Source: Oegoconia quadripuncta | Lineage: Eukaryota > Arthropoda > Insecta > Lepidoptera > Autostichidae | Length of the DNA stretch: 64,000 nt | Reading direction: 5' to 3' | NCBI GenBank assembly: GCA_949316235.1 | Contig: OX438751.1 | Coordinates: 16,740,801 to 16,804,800 of the forward strand | Notes under the pieces: model-generated | What the model was told of the DNA's origin: nothing | What the model saw: the letters and a program-made list of their open reading frames with translations, nothing else | Database searches by the model: none | In this document: in pieces, positions 50,001 through 59,000 of the stretch | Layout: every line of letters starts with the position of its first letter | Position numbering within the stretch: the first letter of the stretch is position 1 | Position numbers and translations under genes: made by a program

Positions 50001-53000
50001 GTTTTTAAAAATGAGGCTCATATCCCCACCGGGTACATAACCGGGAGTTACCCTATACTACTATGCTCATGATTTTTTTATCTATTCGTAACTTGTGCGG
50101 CAAAGAGATAAAGAAATAGTACATAAAGTATATCCGACACTGAGGGGGGAGAGCCTGGCAATCTGAAAAACAGGTTTATTTTCCTAGTTCAGATATCAGT
50201 CTCTCACAAGTGAAATAATATCTATAGTTGGAATAGAAAGAAACAATGCTTTTATTAGATCATTACTTACCTATTTAACTTGTTTGAGAAACAATAAAGC
50301 TTATTTATTTATTAATGCCTACATTAATTACCTATATTTATCTCAATTAACTTTAAGTTATGTAGTGTTGGAAGTTGGTGGTCCTACTGCAAATGATCAT
50401 TATGTAACTAATGTTGAACTAACTCATACTAAATATTCAATTCACAGTGCTCGCGAAGAAGATTCGACCACCTGTAAGAAATTACCGACGAGGTAGATTT
50501 TTGTATTATACATAGGTACAAAACGTTAAAAGTAATTTAGTTAAAACAACATCCACGTTGCATCTTTCCAAATATATAGAAATGCATACACTCCATGGTG
50601 AGCTCATGGTCGATAAAACTTGTAAATCTATAGGTATTTTTTGGAGTTTTTGTACATATTACAATCATTATAATTACAATTTAAAAACAATGTAATTGAA
50701 AATTATGTTGTGCAATAAATAGTTTTTGTTTTGTATATACAGGGCGTCCCAAAGTTATGGGACATGAAGGGGAAGTACCTTAAATATCGTAGATAGTGAA
50801 TTTTGCTCAAAGAAGACTTTATGTTATTTTTAAAAGTTAGTAATTCTGCATTCATAGATTTTCTAAAAATTATTTGCTTTGGCTGGGAATCGAACCGACT
50901 CAAATGTGAAAAAAAAAACACCCTACTTTTATGATGCCAATCGAAAGAATAGCTAAAAAATAATAACTCTGCCTAAGTAACATAGTATTTTAAAAGAAAG
51001 GAACAACGTGAAATTAATCATTTTAATCAAATAAAAAACATACATGAAACTGCCGTAGTCAATTAAGTAGGTATTTTTTTGTAAATTAATTAATTAAATG
51101 CTCAAAATGTGATCCCTCTTGTCTTACGCAAATCGCCAATCTTTTAATGAGCCCGCTGCCTGTTGATTTTCTAATCATTTTATGGTGAACACTCGATGTG
51201 ATATGGCACAATTCTGTTTGCAACTCGCCTACGTTCTCGTATCGCTTAGCTATCTTTGGAATGATAATATCGCTACTTTTCGAACGTCGTCGGCAATAAA
51301 TAACTTTCTTGAAATTTGACTCAATCATTTTATGTTGTTCCTTTCTTTTAAAATACTATGTTACTTAGGCAGAGTTATTATTTTTTAGCTATTCTTTCGA
51401 TTGGCATCATAAAAGTAGGGTGTTTTTTTTTTCACATTTAAGTCGGTTCGATTCCCAGCCGAAGCAAGTAATTTTTAGAAAATCTATGAATGCAGAATTA
51501 CTAACTTTTAAAAATAACATAAAGTCTTCTTTGAGCAAAATTCACTATCTACGATATTTAAGGTACTTCCCCTTCATGTCCCATAACTTTGGGACGCCCT
51601 GTATAGTACAAGCTTTGCTTAGTTTGGGACTAGATGATTGGTGTAAGTGTCCGAAATATTTATATTATATTATTTATTATATCGTAGGTAGGTACTTGGT
51701 TAATTAATGTAACTTATTGGCATTGTTTAAATAAATAAATATTTCGGACACTTACACCAATCATCTAGTCCCAAACTAAGTAAAGCTTGTACTATGGATA
51801 CTAGATAACGGATAAACATAAATAAATATTTATATAAACATCCATGACTCAGGAATAAATGTTTATATTCATCACACAAACATTTACCCGTCGCGGGATT
51901 TGAACCCGCAACCGTTGGTTTCGCTGATAGGGTCACTATCCACTACACCAATCGGTCGTTATTTAAGTTAAGTTTAAGATCGAAAGTTAATAAATTACAA
52001 TATAATGCATTGATGACCACTGTGGCGTAGTGGTTTTATACTTCGTCTGCCGAAGAGGTCATCAAAATAATATAGTAGTACAGCTTATTCCTTAATAAAT
52101 GATTAGCTAACTTATATTAGCATTCATTAAATAACCCAACGATGATCGTTGTAATTTTTACCTACTAAACCGGATAACTTTTTTTAAAGCAATAAAAATC
52201 GCCGAGAAATTAGGAAAGAAACGGCAAATAGCACTGAACGTAGCAAAACCAGGAGAAAAGAGAGGACCAGTAAAGAAAAATGTTCTTCGAGATAAAGATA
52301 ATAAGAGAAAATCAGGTAGAAGCAGGAAATCACATAAATCCGACAAGAAACATAAGAGGTCAAAACAATCAGACCATAAAGATTTAAAACATACCCACAG
52401 AAAAAAACATTCGAAGCGGTCTGAGAAGGGTAAACATAAAAAGCGAAGTCATAAGGACAAACATTCAAAACGATCTCATAATAATACAGGTTTGTACAGG
52501 CACTTTCGTTAAATAATTGAACATGATTACATAATTATAGAATGATAACAAGTACATACAAACCAACAGATGCTATAAAAGAGAAGGAACACAAATCAAA
52601 GCATAAACACAGCAGGTCGAAAGGACATGACAATTCTTTACTGCGTTCAGGCGTTACTCCATTGCCATCAAAAACCAAAGGTAATTTTTAAATATGTAAG
52701 TCATGTAGAATAGAAGGAAAGAAAGGGTTGTGTGACAGTCATCAAATTTTTTTTTAATACTGTTGTACATTCGGGAGCACAGAAAGTGGGACATCATTAA
52801 ATTATCTTTATATCTGTCTGTTTTGGAGACTACTTCTTTTAATGGCGTCGAGTTAGAAATTCTGAAAATAGTTTGAACGAACGATTTTTTTCCAATCTGA
52901 GATACGGAATCCTAAAAAATACATAGTATATACAACTGTGAAATTGAGTGTGTATAGAGTTTATGGATATAATCATTCTGTAATGAAAGGAGAAGAAAAC

Positions 53001-56000
53001 TCTTTAGTGTACACTACTTAAAAATATACTTAGTGAAATTATTTAAACATGTGTATAAATGTGTGTATAAAGGCGGTCTTATCGCTTATAGCGATTTCTT
53101 CCAGACAACCGTGGCAAAGGAGTTTGATGCATACTGCTGTGTAGCGTAAAGCAAAATTACAGACGTAAAATTCATGTCAAACCTTAAAAAATATGAATAA
53201 TAAATTGATCTAACATTATAACAATAGTAATATATAATCATAATTATAAATTTCTCGTTTACCATTGTAGAGATGAGATTATGTAGTAGATATAAGGTAT
53301 GTAATTAGCACAATAAATCCAGTACTATATCGGCAGGCCAAGCGTCTTCATTTATCTCCCAACACCAACCCTATATGGCGACCCTGCCATGTTTGGGAAT
53401 CGTAATCGTCGCGCGCGTGTACCGAACTTGTTGCTATGAGACAATTTTTTTTTGTATGACAGTGATTAGAGGACTCAAATATGTACGAATACAGTGCATT
53501 TGTAACTCGTTACGCTTTCGCTCGTGTGGAGATACTAATCAACGTCGCGGTGCATCATGGGATCAACCCAAAGTAAAGAAGAGATTATAGTGGCGCAAAA
53601 TGCTGCAGGTGGCGGTACCTCTAATCAGGCGATGCTGGAGCGACATATAGGCCTCACTAATATAATGCTCATTCTTATTTTCACAATTTTTGCAATCGGA
53701 GTATTCATATCGCTATTTTACTTCTACAAGAAATGCCACCGAAAGTGGATAAGAGAGGAGATAAACAGGGTGAATACCAGAAGTTCGAGTTTGTTGCGGT
53801 CATGGCGGCGCAAGCAGGAGGTTCCCAAATCTGAGGAAGTGTAATGTGCGGCGGAAGTTATATCGGTGTAATACAAGTATTATCGGTGTATTCAAGTGGC
53901 AATATATAGTTATAGGTATATCGTCGCGTGTATTTTGTGATCTAAGTATGGTGTTTTATAGTGAAATAATAATAATCGAATGAACTTTTAAATCTTTCCT
54001 ATAATTAATAAACATTCGGTACATATTTAAAAATAGTAACAAAGAAAATCGATTGCAGTGACGGACGATGGTTGGTGGCGTATCACCATATTTGGATGGA
54101 CTTTAAGTAAACTATTATTAAGGGTAAGCTTCATAGTATGGTATGGCAAAGGTAATTAATGTCTTATATAAGGAATTACTATGTATAAAAACATATTTGA
54201 TAAAAATAGGATCTAGTAGACGAGAAGGTGAAATTCTTGTAAGAAAGTTAAACGAAGCTAAGGAAATACGGTTAAAGTATGATAATACAGTAGAAGAAAT
54301 AAATCTATTATCCGAGAGAATAGATGATGAAGAATTTAAGTTAATATGTGATAATTGTACACTTTTTGAAACGTTATATCGTCAAGTTGAGCAGTTGTGT
54401 AGTGGTAGTAAAAGTTGTGGAAAATACGAAGAAAGCAGTAGTAGTAGCGAAAATTGTAATATAAAAATTCTAACCATGGAGAAATTCGATCTTAAGGTAG
54501 CTCTGAGCTTATTACCTTTAATGAATGATGAGGAAAATAACACAAAACACCTCATCGATGGAATCGAGTACTACGCAAGTACTCTTGATACTGAGTCACA
54601 AAACAAATTAATATCTTTTGTACTTAAGAGCCGATTATCACAGGCCGCAAAACTTAGGTTAGAGAGCAATTACGATAGCATAGCTGATTTATTAAGGGCG
54701 ATGAAAAAATGCTTACTGCCTCAGAAGTCAGCCACTGCTCTTCAAAAACAGTTATTGTCCTTAAGACAAAATGACGCATCAATCGCAGATTATGGGAAAG
54801 AACTTTCCGAAATGTTTGTGAATCTTACAATTTCGCAATCACAAGGAGACTCTGCTAAATATAATATTTTGAAAAATATCAATGAGAAACAGGCTGTTAG
54901 ACAATTTACAGACGGATTGCGAAATCGTAGGATTTCTACGATAGTTTCGGCCCAAAGATTTACATCACTCAAAGATGCTGTTCAAGCCGCTTTGGATGAG
55001 GAAACATCATCACCCTCAACTTCTGCTAACGTCATGGCTATGCGATATGCTAACAAATATAATAAAAATTTTAGAAGCAGAGGCAACTACTACAGAAATC
55101 ATGGATTTAGAGGTACGTATAATCCAGCTCGAGGTCGGCCTAACTACTACGGTACTCAGCGTGGTGGCAACGTGGCGACAGTGTCTAATCAGAGACTGCC
55201 ACCCCACAATCCTCCAGGTCAGCGAGGGACAACATCATACTTTAGAAGCAAATCATACCGAGGTAGGTCAAATCATCAATACAACAGAGTAATAGGTCAA
55301 GTTCATATGATTTCCGAGCCTGACACTAAACCGGATTCTTCAACCTCACCGAAAGACGAAAACCAGTTTTTTCGTGACTAAACATCAAATAATGGCCTGT
55401 AATAATATTTGTCTTTTAAAATTATCCTTGCCTGACAACAGCGCATATTCTTGGTTAGTCGATACAGGTGCTTCCATATCGGCTATAAAATATAAACATG
55501 TTAGAGAGCAAAATATTCCACTCCAAAAAGAGCACATAGTGATAGACGGAATAGGCGGCAAAGTGCAAGCAATTGGATCTGTATGTTTACAGTTACTCGC
55601 TGGCGGGATGAGCGTTACTCAGAAGTTTTATGTATTTGAGTCGTTACCATGTAGGGCGCATGGAATCATTGGCCAGGACTTTTTAAACAAACATAAGTCC
55701 ACTCTAGATTTTCAAAACAAAACTTTGTCGTTACATACGGATGGAAAGAAAAGAATAGTCTTGCCCTTAACTACTAATAATAGCCCAGTGACGATACCTG
55801 CAAGATGCGAATTTATACATTATATTAATACGGATTTAACAGAGGAAAGCGTTGTTTGTGCATCGGAAATAAGCGAGGGTCTCTATATCGGTAGCGGTTT
55901 AGTAAAACCAATAAATGGTCAGATTCCGATACGAATTTTAAATATCACGGAAAATGACTTCACCATAAATAACCTAAGTCCTATTATACATCGGGCTTAT

Positions 56001-59000
56001 GACTACCATATATGTGCATTTAGTGAATGTAAAAAGAACTCGGAACGTGTTAAGCTGCTATTTTCGGAATTACACTTAACGCATTTAAATAAAGAGGAAC
56101 AAATATCAATAGAGAATATATGTGCGAAGTATGCAGACATATTTCATTTACCGTCTGATAAATTATCAACAACCGACATTTATCAACACTCTATTAAATT
56201 AAAAGAAAATGCGGTACCCGTTTTTGTAAAACCTTACAGGTTACCACATTCTCAAAAAGGTGAAATTAAAAGGCAAATAGACCAAATGCTGGATGAGGGG
56301 ATTATAGAACCATGTCAAAGTGAATGGTCAAGCCCAATTTTGCTTGTTCCTAAAAAATCAAATTTAAATGGTCAGAAAAAATGGCGGTTGGTGATTGATT
56401 ATAGGAAACTTAATAATATAATTCAAGACGATAAATTCCCACTACCGAATATTAACGAAATATTAGACTCATTATCTGGTTCTATATACTTCTCGCATTT
56501 AGATCTCCATCAAGGTTACTATAATGTTAAATTAGACCCAGACAGTCGCAAGTACACCGCGTTCAGTTCAGGTCAATTTCAAATGACTAGGATGCCTATG
56601 GGTTTGCAAACGAGTCCTAGTTCCTTCTCTAGAATGATAAACATGGCGATGGCCGGACTGACTTATGAAAAATGCATGATATACCAGGATGATTTAATTT
56701 GCATGGGTTCAAGCTTAGAAAATCATAACAAAAACCTTCTGGATATTTTCCAAAGATTACGAAAAGTCAACTTAAAGTTAAACCCTGCTAAGTGTGAGTT
56801 CTTAAAAAAAGATATTTTATATCTAGGCCATGTTGTGTCATCTACTGGGATATTACCAGACCCAGAAAAAATCAGTATAGTTACAAACTATCCGATCCCG
56901 AAAACTACCGAGGAGGTAAAGCGGTTTGTAGCATTTGTAAATTACTATCGAAAATTTATACCCAAATTTGCTGAAAAAGCCCATTATTTAAATAATTTAT
57001 GCAGGAAAAATGTTACATTTAAATGGGATAGTAACTGCCAAAAATCGTTCGAATCCCTGAGAAATTCTATTATTTCACATCCTGTGTTACAGTATCCAGA
57101 TTTATCAGAAGGAAATCAATTTATAATACAAACAGATGCTTCAGGGTACGCTATAGGCTCGGTCTTAAATAATAGTGATGGTAGGCCGGTAGCGTATGCT
57201 AGTCGAAGTCTTAATAAGGCCGAAAAGAATTACCCGACAGTCGAGAAAGAGTTGCTTGCCATTGTCTGGGCGGTGAAACATTTTCGACCATATTTATATG
57301 GCCGAAAGTTCACAATTCAAACTGATCATAAGCCCCTTGTATATTTATTTAATATGAGGGACCCGTCCAGTAGGTTGATGAAATTTCGAATAGCATTGGA
57401 AGAATACGATTTTATAGTTGAGTATATAAGGGGAGCAGATAATGCAGCTGCAGATGCATTGTCTCGCATAAGTATAACATCGGAAGAACTGAAAGAGATG
57501 AATGAACAGTTGGTGAATGTTATGACGCGTGCCCAAAGGAAACGGGAGAGTGAGACTAATCGGGACTCTCGGAGTAATATGAGCTCCACTGACAATCAGA
57601 CTGATCACCTGAAAGTCGTAGGAACGCATATGAAACCGAAATATTCCGTAGAACTTAGGTTTATAAACATAAAAGAATTAGAGATAGTCAGAAAACTAAA
57701 GGAAGTAACGAGTGAAACAAGGTCATTAATATATGTAGAGTCTAAAATGACTATTTTTATAAATCCGGCTTCTCAATCACAAATCTCGCCAGGCGAATTT
57801 GCGAGAGAGCTGTGCGATTTATGTAAAACAATAAATATGGAACAAATATATTTTAAAAAAATAAAAATAATTATATATTTATTGAGAAGTTAGTAAACGC
57901 GGTAAAACAAATAAAGCAATGGTCCGGACCGAGAATATGTGTTTTAAATGAAGTAAAAAGAATAGAGAATAAACATGATAGAACAGTAATACTGAATGAC
58001 TTCCATCTTTTGCCTACGAGTGGCCACGCAGGCATTAGAAGGATGTTCAATAATATTAAGAAATATTATTACTGGCCTGGGTTAGAAAATGACGTAAAGA
58101 AATTCATTAAAAGATGCGATAAATGTCAAAGACTAAAACATTCTTCACATTACATCAAGGAGCCGATGGTTATCACGACAACGGCTAATTCTGCATTTGA
58201 AAAAATATTCCTTGACACTGTAGGTCCTTTAGACAGGGACAACAATAATTTTTCATATATAATCACAATTCAATGTGAATTAACAAAGTACGTAGAAGCC
58301 TATCCCTTGGTTACCAAAACTTCAGTAGAAATAGCCCAAAATTTTGTGAACCAATTTATATTACGGTATGGTATTCCGAAGGTGATAGCTACGGATAAAG
58401 GAACCGAGTTTTTGTCTGCAACTATTAAGGAGGTATGTAACATTCTAAAAATAGAACAACTGCACTCTACGGCGTATCATCACCAGTCGATCGGTAGTCT
58501 GGAGAACACTCATAAGAGTTTAGGTAATTATTTACGTATCCAAGCCGAAAAACACCCAGAGTCGTGGAGTACGTGGATCCCATTTTGGTGTTTTTCCCAC
58601 AATACCTCCGTACATTCGGCAACAAAGTTCACTCCATTCGAGTTAGTGTATGGTAAGACATGTACCTTACCGTCAAATCTTAGCAAAGACTATATAGATC
58701 CTTTGTATAATTTAGAAAGTTACCCTTTGGAATTAAAATATAGGATACAAACTTCTCAGAAAGAGGCACGAGATAATTTATTAGAAAATAAATTAAAACG
58801 AAAAGTTAAATATGATCGTAACTGTAACCCAATACGTTACAAAGAAAATGACCTAATTTTATTAAAAAACGAGACAGGAAATAAGTTACAGAGCATTTAC
58901 AAAGGTCCATATAAAGTAGTAAAGGAAATTTCTCCAAATGTAGAAATTGTAAAAAATGGGAAACCTGTTATTGTACATAAAAACAGGACTAGATTTTATT

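Noticed and set aside
50458..50484. Extra exon of the micro-exon gene (CTCGCGAAGAAG segment between TTCACAG and GTAAGA)
   Set aside because: Its length (26 nt) breaks the phase-1 pattern, and exon 9 joins exon 10 in frame without it.
50284..50496. 70-aa + strand frame between the two mariner-type elements
   Set aside because: No recognisable domain; possible AG and GT sites inside it do not fit the phase of neighbouring exons.
48933..51707. Four open frames of 60-95 aa with the same [19 protein letters not shown] start
   Set aside because: They are the same sequence in the four 268-bp terminal repeats of the two mariner-type elements, two on each strand; repeat-borne open frames, not genes.
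57326..57629. Minus-strand frames of about 90 aa
   Set aside because: Shadows of the reverse transcriptase/RNase H coding sequence.
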